A stretch of 64,000 nt of DNA from Afipia sp. (GTDB taxonomy: Bacteria; Pseudomonadota; Alphaproteobacteria; Rhizobiales; Xanthobacteraceae). The stretch lies in assembly GCA_024707075.1 (NCBI GenBank), contig JANQAK010000003.1, forward strand, positions 186,001 through 250,000. Direction: 5' to 3'. Shown here in pieces: positions 17,738 through 25,318 of this stretch. The notes beneath the pieces are model-generated. The model did no database searches. It was not told where the DNA came from and saw nothing but the letters and a program-made list of their open reading frames with translations. A program made the translations under genes and the position numbers. Each line of letters starts with the position of its first letter. The stretch's first letter is position 1.

Positions 17738-17959
17738 ATGCTCAAGTATTTTGAGAACGTCCGTCTCGTGCGAATGGCTGACGGTAAAACCTATAAGCTG
17801 ATACGCGATCTGGGTTTGGTAAAGGGCGGCAAGGGGCTTCGTTGCCACGAGCCGATCATGACCTTCCAGTTAAAACTGAAGCCGGTCAGATTTCATATTC
17901 CGATATCGGAGATATTCTCCATGCTGACCGTCAGTTCGGCGCGCGGATCGGCCGCGTAA
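17738..17959 (+). CDS. 73-residue protein of unknown function
   Basis: The ATG is preceded by AAGGAGAG. The protein is basic and has no membrane helix; it begins MLKYFENVRLVRMADGKTYK and ends in a short hydrophobic and Ala/Ser tail. I see no motif. It lies just outside the probable left edge of the mobile element. Confidence 0.45.
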   Translation: MLKYFENVRLVRMADGKTYKLIRDLGLVKGGKGLRCHEPIMTFQLKLKPVRFHIPISEIFSMLTVSSARGSAA

Positions 17960-17991
17960 ACTTTCGCAGGAATTGACAACCCGTTGAAACT

Positions 17992-18022
17992 TGGCGGAGG
18001 GTTTAGAAGATTCTTCGAACCC
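17992..18022 (+). other. weak candidate left attachment site of the mobile element
   Basis: TGGCGGAGGG (17992-18001) and TTCGAACCC (18014-18022) occur in the same order as the 3' part of the tRNA-Ser gene on this strand (TGGCGGAAGGGG then TTCGAACCC, 26014-26039). The spacing differs by five bases. The position, just before mobC, is right for attL, but the match is short and imperfect. Confidence 0.2.
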
Positions 18023-18094
18023 GCTGTACGATACTTTAGCTGACTGGAACCATCAACTTGTCCATGCGGGTATTCGGCTTGAGGAGTTGGCTCC

Positions 18095-18523
18095 ATGAGT
18101 CGGCCCCGCAAAGCGCATCCGTTTTCCGTAAGATTTACTGAGGCAGAAAAAGCCCAACTCCGGCAAAAGGCCGGAGGCGTCCCGCTGGGGTGCTATCTCC
18201 GGGAAACCGCCCTTGGGACACCGGGAACGGCCCGGAGGGCTATCGGGCAGCCTGTAAAGGATAGCGCGGCCCTCGGCAGACTGCTGGGACTACTGGGCCA
18301 ATCCAAACTGGCCAATAACCTGAACCAGCTCGCCAAGGCGGCCAATCTTGGCAGCCTTCCGGTCACGGTCGAGACGGAGGCCGATTTAAGAAATGCCTGC
18401 GCGGCCATCGCGCAGATGCGCGACCTGCTGCTCGCGGCGCTCGGTCTGAAAGTGACCGCGCTTGAGAAGGCCGATTCGCTGACCAGCATATTTGGTGAGG
18501 GCGCGGGAGCGAACGCGCCATGA
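18095..18523 (+). CDS. mobC: MobC-like relaxosome accessory protein
   Basis: This 142-residue protein has an N-terminal ribbon-helix-helix-like segment (KAHPFSVRFTEAEKAQLRQKA) and the MobC-type core NLNQLAKAANLG followed by helices. Such proteins bind the transfer origin and help the relaxase melt and nick it. It overlaps the relaxase gene start (ATGA), so the two are coupled. The transfer origin itself probably lies in the roughly 130 bases upstream, but I could not define it. Confidence 0.85.
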   Translation: MSRPRKAHPFSVRFTEAEKAQLRQKAGGVPLGCYLRETALGTPGTARRAIGQPVKDSAALGRLLGLLGQSKLANNLNQLAKAANLGSLPVTVETEADLRNACAAIAQMRDLLLAALGLKVTALEKADSLTSIFGEGAGANAP

Positions 18524-19791
18524 TTCTGAAAGGCTCCCAACGCGGCGGCGCGCGGCAGCTTGCCCTTCATCTTTTGAACGACCGGGACAATGACCATGTC
18601 ACGGTGCAGGATCTGCGCGGTTTCGTGGCGGGTGACCTTTATGGGGCACTGGCCGAAACGCAGGCCATCGCCAGGGGGACGCGCTGCCGACAACCCGTCT
18701 TTTCCCTGAGCCTGAACCCACCCAGGGATGCAGAGGTGGGCGTAGAGGCCCTTTTTGCCGCCGCGGAACGCGCCGAGCAGGTCCTAGGCCTGTCAGGCCA
18801 GCCACGGGCGATTGTCATCCATGAGAAGGCCGGGCGCAGGCATGCGCATGTGGTGTGGTCCCGCATCGACCCCGAGCAGATGAAGGCAATCAACCTTCCA
18901 CATTTCAAGAACAGGCTGCGCGACCTTTCCAAAGACCTCTATCTCGACCACGGTTGGGAATTGCCGGACGGTCACAAGACCAATGGCTGGAAGAACCCGC
19001 TGAACTTCACGCTGGCCGAATGGCAGCAGGCCAAGCGGCTGGATCTGGACCCTCGGGAGATCAAAATGGTCTTCCGGGAAGCATGGCAGCACTCGGACAA
19101 CCTCAACAGCTTCAAAAACGCGCTGGAAGAGCGCGGTTATTCACTGGCCAAAGGCGACCGCCGTGGCTTCGTGGCCGTGGATATTCACGGTGAAGTATTT
19201 GCGGTTGCAAGGTGGGCTGGGCTCAAAACCAGGGATGTGGAAAGCAGGCTCGGCAAATCTGACACCTTGCCGGACGTGGCTGCGGTGCGGACGGCGCTGC
19301 ATCAGCGCATGTCCCGGCAGCTTCGCGCCTTCGTGAAACAGGACCGCGCCGAAAAGCAGACGGCGCTTCAGCCCCTCGCGGACGAGCGGCGGCGCATGGT
19401 CAAACACCATCGCGGTGAACGGGCGCGGCTTGAGCGGCTTCAGGCCGAACGCACGAAGCTGGAAAACGTCGAACGCGCGAAGCGCTTCAGGCGCGGCCTG
19501 GGCGCGGTCATGGACTTGCTGTCAGGCCGCGTCTTCAAAACGCGCCGTGAAAACGAACTCGAAGCGTGGAAGGGCCTGACCCGCGACCGGGCGCAGCGCG
19601 AAAGCCTGTTCTTCGCCCAGATGAAAGAACGGACGGACCTACAGAGGCGCATCGACACGATGCAAGCCCGGCAGCGCCATGAACGCATGCGGATAGCGCG
19701 GCACATTCTTGATGTTCTCAAAAACGGACGGTCATCGCCGGAGCGCGAACCGTCGCGGCGGCGGGACAGGGATTTCGGGATGGAGATTTAG
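18520..19791 (+). CDS. relaxase/mobilization nuclease, His instead of Tyr at the usual nucleophile position
   Basis: This 423-residue protein has an N-terminal relaxase domain with the metal-binding motif HEKAGRRHAHVVW (H101, H108, H110) and a later LNFTLAEWQQAKR segment seen in this family. The C-terminal half is a long basic coiled coil. The expected nucleophilic tyrosine near the N-terminus is missing: the first Tyr is residue 41, and the aligned ALHLLN motif has His17. MOBV relaxases are known to use histidine, so the enzyme may still be active. It nicks the transfer origin and pilots the strand to the coupling protein. Confidence 0.88.
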   Translation: MILKGSQRGGARQLALHLLNDRDNDHVTVQDLRGFVAGDLYGALAETQAIARGTRCRQPVFSLSLNPPRDAEVGVEALFAAAERAEQVLGLSGQPRAIVIHEKAGRRHAHVVWSRIDPEQMKAINLPHFKNRLRDLSKDLYLDHGWELPDGHKTNGWKNPLNFTLAEWQQAKRLDLDPREIKMVFREAWQHSDNLNSFKNALEERGYSLAKGDRRGFVAVDIHGEVFAVARWAGLKTRDVESRLGKSDTLPDVAAVRTALHQRMSRQLRAFVKQDRAEKQTALQPLADERRRMVKHHRGERARLERLQAERTKLENVERAKRFRRGLGAVMDLLSGRVFKTRRENELEAWKGLTRDRAQRESLFFAQMKERTDLQRRIDTMQARQRHERMRIARHILDVLKNGRSSPEREPSRRRDRDFGMEI

Positions 19792-20114
19792 GGACGCGGG
19801 TCGTCGAAGGATGGGTCTTCGCCCTCGGGCGTGTCGTCGAGCCAACCATTGTAGTCGTCACGGAGCAATAACATGATGGCGCGAGAGAATGTTTCATCGG
19901 TGATATGCGGGCGCTGCTTATGAAATTCATAAAGCATGCCGTGCTCGCGTTTGTAGTGGTCGTTCCAGAGTTCGACGAACGCAATCATTTCCCAGTGCCA
20001 TTCCGAAATCGCGATGCGCGAGACGCGCCCGTTCGGAAACGAAATCTCTTTCGTAATGATGTTCAGCAGCTTCTCTTCGCTGGGACGCGGGGCAAATACG
20101 AGTTTCTCTTCCAT
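19788..20114 (-). CDS. small protein of the mobile element, unknown function
   Basis: This acidic 108-residue protein (MEEKLVFAPRPSEEKLLNIITKE) has an aromatic middle region (SEWHWEMIAFVELWNDHYKREHG) and an acidic tail. Its ATG overlaps the stop of the upstream gene (TGATG), indicating coupling. It is convergent with the relaxase gene and overlaps it by four bases. I do not recognise it. Confidence 0.55.
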   Translation of the reverse strand: MEEKLVFAPRPSEEKLLNIITKEISFPNGRVSRIAISEWHWEMIAFVELWNDHYKREHGMLYEFHKQRPHITDETFSRAIMLLLRDDYNGWLDDTPEGEDPSFDDPRP

Positions 20115-20449
20115 CAACGCTCGAAATCGTCAGCTTTGTCTTGGTCGTGCATTTTATCACGCGGCTTGTCCAAGTCCCGCTTAATTATGCGCTCGTGGCC
20201 TTTGGCCTTTTGCGGCACACGCGGCGCATTGGCGATGCCTGCGCGCGCTATCTCGGCGTTTTCCTTCACGCGCGCCAGCTCGTTGAGGAAGTGGCGGCCT
20301 TCGGCTGTCGGCTCGAACCGGCTTTGTGTACCGCCCGGCGTCGGCTGCACAACGTGCCGATACACGGTCGCGGGCGGCTCCGGGTCGTCCCTGACACCAA
20401 ACAGAATGCGCGTGGCTTTCGAAATCTTTCGGTCGGCGTCGTCCGTCAT
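20114..20449 (-). CDS. hydrophilic small protein of the mobile element
   Basis: This 111-residue protein is highly charged, without membrane segments, and begins MTDDADRKISKATRILFGVRDD. It contains a FEPTAEGRHFLNELARVKENAEIARAG segment and a Lys/Asp-rich tail. It is the first gene of a two-gene unit divergent from the coupling-protein gene, about 70 bases away. Function unknown; regulation of transfer or an antitoxin-like role are both conceivable, but nothing visible decides. Confidence 0.55.
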   Translation of the reverse strand: MTDDADRKISKATRILFGVRDDPEPPATVYRHVVQPTPGGTQSRFEPTAEGRHFLNELARVKENAEIARAGIANAPRVPQKAKGHERIIKRDLDKPRDKMHDQDKADDFER

Positions 20450-20520
20450 CGGATGGCTCCCGCGACAGCGGCAGGATGCCGCTGATTTTATGTGAAGTAA
20501 TCACACCCACGGAGGACGCA

Positions 20521-22986
20521 ATGAATCAAATCGTGCCTTTGAAAAATAATGTTCTTATTCCGGTGTCAGCGCCAGTCACGCGCACCACGTTGCTCGGAAC
20601 GGCGGCATGGCAAAGCACGGTCCGTAAATATCAAACCGGGAATCTGTTTCTCGGCCTCGCCAAAGACGGAGCCGTGGGCCAGGACGACGAGGGACATGTT
20701 CTCGTCGCTGCCGGTGCGCGTGGCGGCAAAGGCACCTCGGCTATCGTTCCCAACCTTTGCCTGTGGCCGGGTTCGGCGGTTGTCATCGACCCCAAGGGCG
20801 AGAACGCCATGGTCACAGCGCGGCGGCGCGGGACGGGTTCAGTCTTCTGTCACGGCATGAGACAGAAGGTCCGCATTCTCGACCCGTTCAACGAAATCAA
20901 TCACCCGGACGACGCGATGGCGGATCTCAAGGCCGCGTTCAATCCGCTCGACCTCATCGACCCGAAGCGTGAGGATTCCTTAAGTGAGGCGGGCCGCATC
21001 GCTGACGCCCTTGTTGTTTCGGAGAATTCCCTTGATCCATTCTGGGATGACGCCGCGCGAAGCCTTCTGGCTGGCATCATCCTGCATGTGGCCAGCTCCT
21101 GGGATTTCCTGCCCGAGGCACGAAACCTTGTCACGGTCTACAAGCTCGTGATGGAAGGCGACGCCAATGCCCTCAAAATCCTGAAGCGCCAAAATGCCAA
21201 AGCGCCAAAGGCTGACCTGCCATCATCTTATGCGCTTCTCGCCAAGGCGATGAAGCGCAATCCCGCATTCGGCGGCGCGGTCGCGCATGCGGGCGCGATG
21301 CTGGAGGACATGGAGCGCAGCGAGAAAATGCGCGTTTCGGTCATGCAGGTCCTTCGCACCAATCTTGATTTTATCAAGGAGCCCGGCATGCAGCGCTGCC
21401 TGTCGCGTTCGAACTTCAAGATCAGTGACCTCAAGACCGACCCCAAGGGGATGAGTCTGTATCTCTGCCTGCCACAGCGGTACATGCAGCCGCATTTTCG
21501 CTGGCTGCGCATGATGACAACGCTGATCATCGGGGAAATGGAACGTGTCGCGCATCAGCCCAAGTGCGGACATCGTGTTTTGATGGTGCTTGACGAATTC
21601 GCGGGGTTGCAGCGCATGAAGGTCATCGAGAATGCCGCCGCGCAAATCGCGGGCTTCGGCGTCAAGATGATGTTCGTGGTCCAGACGCTCGCCCAGCTCA
21701 AACACACCTACAAGGATAACTGGGAAACGTTGCTGGCCAATTGTTCGACCAAATTGTTTTTCTGCAATGACGACCATTTCACGCGCGACTATGTATCGAA
21801 ACTTATCGGGGACTGCGAGGTGGTGCGCACCGTGTCCAGCCTGAATGAGACGCGGGGTATGTCCTGCAGCAGCGCCCTGTCTCGCAATGCCAGCGAGTCG
21901 CGTAATGCGTCATTCGGCAGCACGAACAATGTCAGCAACAGTTTCGGGTTTTCATCCGGCATCTCGGAGTCCAGTTCGTTCTCGTTTAATCAATCGTCGA
22001 GTTTCAACGCATCCGAGACGGTTCACAAGCGGGCCTTGATTACGCCGGACGAGGTAGGCCGCCTGTTTGGAGACCGGGAGAACCCGAAAATGCTGGTGCT
22101 GTTATCGGGCCAGCAACCGCTCACGCTTCAGCGGTTCGTTTATTTTCGCCACCCATGGCTACGGGGTTTTTACGACATCAACCGCGATCATCCAGCGCCT
22201 TTGACGCTCGATGTCTTGAAGGGTGTGCTGGCGCAGGAAAAAGCGGAGGAGGAGAAACGCAAGCGCGCCATGGAGGAAAAGGCGATAGCGGCCCAGAACG
22301 AAAGAAAACAGGCGGCTGACGAATACAACCGCAAGGAGGCCGCAAGCATGCGCAGGGAGCAGATTATCAGTTTGGTCCTCGAAGGCTTGCAGTGGATATT
22401 CATCCTGGGCGCGTTGCTGTTCGTCTATTATCGATTTTTTCCGGTAGGAATGCGAAGCGGCGGGCCGCTTCGCATGTGCGCTAACCGGCGCGTAAGTCAC
22501 GTGCCAGGATCGCGCGGATTTTTGCGCGTTCAGCAGCGAAATGTTTTGCCATCGCGCCCGGTTCGCGCATCTCCCGGCGGGCGATGCGCCAGAAGATCGT
22601 TACGTCTTCGTGTTCCCAGCCCATCATGTGGACGAGAATGTCCTCGATGTGCTGGCGGGTCAGCACGACGGTTTCCCGTCGTGCCTGTTTGCGGCTGGCG
22701 GGGCTCATTTTTCGCCCCCGTTGCCAGCGTCTTCGGTTTCGGTGACTTCGCGGACCATCGTGCGCCCGGCCAGCGGATAGGCGTCGAACTTGAGCAACAG
22801 GCCCTTGCCGTCGCGGTTGGTCCATCCGGCCCCGATCCGGGTCCAGCGGGCTTTGTCGGTTTCGCCGATCACCTGCCAGATGATGTGCGTGGGACGTTTG
22901 GATTCGTTTGTGTTGTTCATGGTGATCTCCGTTTTCAGTCTTGGCCCGGCACAACGCCCGGCCTTATGGGGACGAAAAAAACGTGA
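20521..22986 (+). CDS. traG: TraG/VirD4-like type IV coupling protein with C-terminal membrane anchor
   Basis: The ATG follows GGAGG. The P-loop GARGGKGT lies at residues 65-72 and Walker B VLMVLDEFAG at 353-362. A Ser/Asn-rich linker spans about 445-500, followed by an Ala/Glu/Lys helix and a single membrane helix at about 616-640 (IISLVLEGLQWIFILGALLFVYY). The two N-terminal helices typical of VirD4 are absent. The last 180 or so residues are Arg/Pro/Gly-rich and read antisense to two small genes, so they look spurious. With one T fewer in the run before 22440 the protein would stop at TAG 22445-22447, giving about 642 residues, the normal size, directly before a terminator hairpin. Confidence 0.88.
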   Translation: MNQIVPLKNNVLIPVSAPVTRTTLLGTAAWQSTVRKYQTGNLFLGLAKDGAVGQDDEGHVLVAAGARGGKGTSAIVPNLCLWPGSAVVIDPKGENAMVTARRRGTGSVFCHGMRQKVRILDPFNEINHPDDAMADLKAAFNPLDLIDPKREDSLSEAGRIADALVVSENSLDPFWDDAARSLLAGIILHVASSWDFLPEARNLVTVYKLVMEGDANALKILKRQNAKAPKADLPSSYALLAKAMKRNPAFGGAVAHAGAMLEDMERSEKMRVSVMQVLRTNLDFIKEPGMQRCLSRSNFKISDLKTDPKGMSLYLCLPQRYMQPHFRWLRMMTTLIIGEMERVAHQPKCGHRVLMVLDEFAGLQRMKVIENAAAQIAGFGVKMMFVVQTLAQLKHTYKDNWETLLANCSTKLFFCNDDHFTRDYVSKLIGDCEVVRTVSSLNETRGMSCSSALSRNASESRNASFGSTNNVSNSFGFSSGISESSSFSFNQSSSFNASETVHKRALITPDEVGRLFGDRENPKMLVLLSGQQPLTLQRFVYFRHPWLRGFYDINRDHPAPLTLDVLKGVLAQEKAEEEKRKRAMEEKAIAAQNERKQAADEYNRKEAASMRREQIISLVLEGLQWIFILGALLFVYYRFFPVGMRSGGPLRMCANRRVSHVPGSRGFLRVQQRNVLPSRPVRASPGGRCARRSLRLRVPSPSCGRECPRCAGGSARRFPVVPVCGWRGSFFAPVASVFGFGDFADHRAPGQRIGVELEQQALAVAVGPSGPDPGPAGFVGFADHLPDDVRGTFGFVCVVHGDLRFQSWPGTTPGLMGTKKT
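22451..22474. terminator. perfect hairpin between the coupling-protein gene and convergent small genes
   Basis: TGCGAAGCGG and CCGCTTCGCA form a perfect 10-bp stem with loop CGGG. It lies four bases after the predicted natural stop of the coupling-protein gene and just beyond the stop of the convergent gene, so it could terminate both directions. Confidence 0.65.
22481..22708 (-). CDS. small basic protein of the mobile element
   Basis: This 75-residue protein begins MSPASRKQARRETVVLTRQH and contains an EDILVHMMGWEHEDVTIFW stretch. It is charged and helical, without membrane segments. Its ATG overlaps the upstream gene's stop as ATGA. The frame is intact and lies opposite the implausible tail of the coupling protein, which supports this strand as the coding one. 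Function unknown. Confidence 0.55.
   Translation of the reverse strand: MSPASRKQARRETVVLTRQHIEDILVHMMGWEHEDVTIFWRIARREMREPGAMAKHFAAERAKIRAILARDLRAG
22705..22920 (-). CDS. small conserved plasmid/ICE-type protein
   Basis: This 71-residue protein contains THIIWQVIGETDKARWTRIG followed by a DGKGLLLKFDAYPLAGR segment. It resembles a short family that I have seen on rhizobial plasmids and integrative elements (pattern IWTRIG..W..DGKG..L..DA.P..GR). CGGAGATCACC precedes the ATG. It is translationally coupled to the next gene. The function of the family is unknown to me. Confidence 0.6.
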   Translation of the reverse strand: MNNTNESKRPTHIIWQVIGETDKARWTRIGAGWTNRDGKGLLLKFDAYPLAGRTMVREVTETEDAGNGGEK

Positions 22987-23216
22987 TCCGGATGCAGGTC
23001 ATGCGGGTAACACGGGAGCCCACCGGGCGAATGGAGCGGGCGCCCATTGACCGAACGCAGACGATGACGTTTAGACCCCATCCTTAAGGCCGCGCGTTGG
23101 TCTTGCCGGGCCCGTCAAAGCCAAAACGGAATCACCATCACCCAACACGAATTGTCCCGACGGACACTGGCGCGGAAGGATATCGCATCCTACAAATGCA
23201 CCGGGGAGGGCCGCCC

Positions 23217-23642
23217 ATGATCAACCGCAGAATACTTCTTGCTCAAAGTCTGGCGCTGACGGTCCTGACGGGCACGAAGGTCCGGGCGTCTACCGAACCC
23301 GGCCTGCAACTGAGCGCTGAGTTTGCCCGCATGGCGCAGCACATGACCGACGCGCTGGCAAACCACCGCGCTGCCAGTGCGCAACTTGCGCAGGTTGAGC
23401 CTCGATTGCGGATGGCGATGAAAGGCAACGTCAAGGTGCGGTGGCGCTGGTATTGCGCCCAACCGGAAGTTCGTGCAACGAACGATACTAAAGCGGCTGC
23501 CATTAAAACCGTTGAAGACATTTTCATGACGCCTGCGGATACGAACGCTGATCGCAGGCTGAAACGCGTGGCTATCGCGCTTTACGAATCCGAATTTGGC
23601 GATAAATTCCACCTCGCAAGAAAACATTTTCTGGCCGGATGA
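23217..23642 (+). CDS. secreted protein of unknown function, element cargo
   Basis: This 141-residue protein has a signal sequence starting MINRRILLAQSLALTVL, with a pair of arginines that could suit Tat or Sec export, and cleavage near residue 24. The mature part has alternating Ala/Gln/Arg-rich helices and one cysteine. GGAGGG lies upstream of the ATG. I do not recognise it. It stands alone between two convergent small genes and a decayed gene. Confidence 0.5.
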   Translation: MINRRILLAQSLALTVLTGTKVRASTEPGLQLSAEFARMAQHMTDALANHRAASAQLAQVEPRLRMAMKGNVKVRWRWYCAQPEVRATNDTKAAAIKTVEDIFMTPADTNADRRLKRVAIALYESEFGDKFHLARKHFLAG

Positions 23643-23648
23643 CCGGCC
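23633..23648 (+). terminator. short GC hairpin over a stop codon
   Basis: GGCCGG-ATGA-CCGGCC, followed by GTTT, forms a 6-bp stem whose loop contains the TGA of the preceding gene. It resembles a compact intrinsic terminator. Confidence 0.45.
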
Positions 23649-23670
23649 GTTTATTGAATGATGCGCACTC

Positions 23671-24148
23671 ATGCATATTCTTTTGCAATTAGGTACGATT
23701 CCTTTCCGGAATCGGAATCATCCTGGGCGTCTTGCTCGGGACCGTAACTCTTTTCGTAGTTCATCTACACGCAAAGAGCTATCAATGGCTGGAAGGATTC
23801 CAATCGCTGTATAAGAGCTTTTGGGATGATGATGAAATTGCTCGTACGCGAAAATTTTTAGTCAACGATGTGACTTACATTACTTTGCGTGATGTGCTGA
23901 AAAAACGGCTCGCAAGCACAAACAATAATCTCACTCCTGAAGAGAATGATGAACTGGAGAAAATTGACAGATTCTGCGCATTGATGGTCAGAATTTCATT
24001 CTTTGCCAATCTTTCAAGGAACAAAGAGCATCGAAATTTGTACCGCGCCACATTTAGCTTTTGGATCGACAAATTAAAGCAGCGAGATTAACTGCTTCAA
24101 TACATCAAACAATATTGGCCAACGTTGTTCGACAAAATGAACAATTAA
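23671..24148 (+). pseudogene. decayed membrane-anchored protein gene
   Basis: The best reconstruction starts at the ATG (MHILLQLGTIPF) and loses one C near 23707. It continues GIGIILGVLLGTVTLFVVHLHA (a membrane helix), then about 100 helical residues (YQWLEGFQSLYKSFW to FWIDKLKQRD) up to a TAA at 24089-24091. The same frame goes on with the protein-like LLQYIKQYWPTLFDKMNN to a second stop. This suggests a gene with one frameshift and one nonsense change. If instead intact, only 119 residues from a TTG at 23732 would be made. The lower G+C fits acquired DNA. Confidence 0.45.
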
Positions 24149-24363
24149 TTGGGATGCATGCCCTTTAGCGTTTTGCCAATATTATTCTTTGCTTCGCATT
24201 GCGCTTGGCAATCTTCGTAAATGGGTGAACACCCGTCAGATGCAGCATCCGAAAAAATTAGCCCAATGCCCTGCATAATTCCGCCGGTGGCAGCTATGCC
24301 CAATGAAACAAAGAGTGACGTGAAACATATTTTCAGCCACTTATCCGTATCGCTATACGTCAT
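24145..24363 (-). CDS. small single-pass membrane protein
   Basis: This 72-residue protein is MTYSDTDKWLKICFTSLFVSL followed by a Gly/Ile-rich membrane segment (about residues 10-35) and a tail with four cysteines (GCSPIYEDCQAQCEAKN). The ribosome site is weak, and a longer start at 24426 is possible but less likely. It lies in the AT-richer part of the element beside the recombinase. Function unknown. Confidence 0.4.
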   Translation of the reverse strand: MTYSDTDKWLKICFTSLFVSLGIAATGGIMQGIGLIFSDAASDGCSPIYEDCQAQCEAKNNIGKTLKGMHPN

Positions 24364-24438
24364 TTCAGACCGTCCAATAGTTAAGTTAAAAAATGAACTA
24401 TCGCATAGACGATTGTTAACTTGCAAATTTTGAAGAAA

Positions 24439-25050
24439 TTAATTCATGGACAGCGACGTAGTCTCCCACATGCGCGCCGCGATTTCCCGCTCTTCAATAC
24501 CCATAGCCTGAAGATAGATAGCCGTCGTCTCAAGGCGCGCATGTCCAAGCCAGCGCTGCACGAGATTGAGCGGAACGCCCGAGCGCACGGCATGCAGCCC
24601 GAACCCGTGCCGCAATCCCTTCGGCGTCGCATGGATGCCGGAATCAATCCCAGCAGAATGCATCACGCCTTTCACGAGCTGCCATGCCCGGCTGCGGGAC
24701 AGGGGCCAGAGGCGTTCGACCGCCTGTTCGCGGATGAAGACGTCCGCCGTCAGCAGGTTCAACAGATCCGCCGGCACGGGCACCTCGCGGACCACAAGGG
24801 TACGGCTGCGCTTCTTGAGGCTGCGGATGGCGACGAAGCCGGATTCGGATTCGACCGAGGCGGGCGTCAGGGCCAAAGCCTCCGATATGCGGCAGCCGGT
24901 GTAGGCGATGGTCAGGCATAAAGCGCCGATGTCCCGGCGGGGACAGGCTTTCGCCGCCGCGATAAAGCGCTGGCGCTCGGCCGCGTTGAGATATTTCCGC
25001 AAACCCGCCTGGGTATAGAGGGAAACCGTGCCGCTTTCGGCGTGACGCAT
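24439..25050 (-). CDS. tyrosine recombinase/integrase of the element
   Basis: This 203-residue protein is short for a full integrase but carries the whole catalytic domain: Arg in TGCRISEAL, Lys in RSLKKRSR, TPKGLRHGFG (box II, with Lys at the first His position), LGHARLETT and the nucleophile in AIYLQ. The N-terminal SAM-like DNA-binding part is reduced to about 25 residues. It probably integrates or excises this element at the nearby tRNA-Ser gene. Small XerC-like recombinases of this length are known on plasmids, so a resolution role is an alternative. Confidence 0.82.
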   Translation of the reverse strand: MRHAESGTVSLYTQAGLRKYLNAAERQRFIAAAKACPRRDIGALCLTIAYTGCRISEALALTPASVESESGFVAIRSLKKRSRTLVVREVPVPADLLNLLTADVFIREQAVERLWPLSRSRAWQLVKGVMHSAGIDSGIHATPKGLRHGFGLHAVRSGVPLNLVQRWLGHARLETTAIYLQAMGIEEREIAARMWETTSLSMN

Positions 25051-25095
25051 GATCAGTCGCTCCGTGACGCGTCTTCCGCGCTGGATGCGACCGTC

Positions 25096-25114
25096 TTACC
25101 TATTCTGTTGAATG
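25096..25114 (+). repeat. imperfect copy of the palindromic half-site upstream of the recombinase
   Basis: TTACCTATTCTGTTGAATG shares its first 13 bases with the minus strand of the perfect palindrome at 25215-25247 (ATTACCTATTCTGTCGCATGG). It lies about 45 bases before the recombinase start codon, so it may be a recombinase arm site or operator. Confidence 0.4.
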
Positions 25115-25214
25115 CTCCGGAAGCCCGCCATTTACAGGCGTTTGGCTCCGCTTGACGCTAAGAATCTATCATTCGTCTTAGGGGATCGCAAGTTATTGGC
25201 CCCGCCGTTCCTTG

Positions 25215-25247
25215 CCATGCGACAGAATAGGTAATTCTGTCGCATGG
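25215..25247. repeat. perfect 14-bp inverted repeat with 5-base spacer
   Basis: CCATGCGACAGAAT (25215-25228) and ATTCTGTCGCATGG (25234-25247) are exact inverse complements around AGGTA. The symmetry, spacing and location between the tyrosine recombinase and a serine-recombinase remnant suggest a recombination core or the binding site of a dimeric regulator. Confidence 0.5.
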
Positions 25248-25318
25248 TTTTCCGGATGCTTCGAAGACTCCGCATCGCCGTAGCCTCAGCACTTCTACGT
25301 GCGGGGCTATTTTGATTC

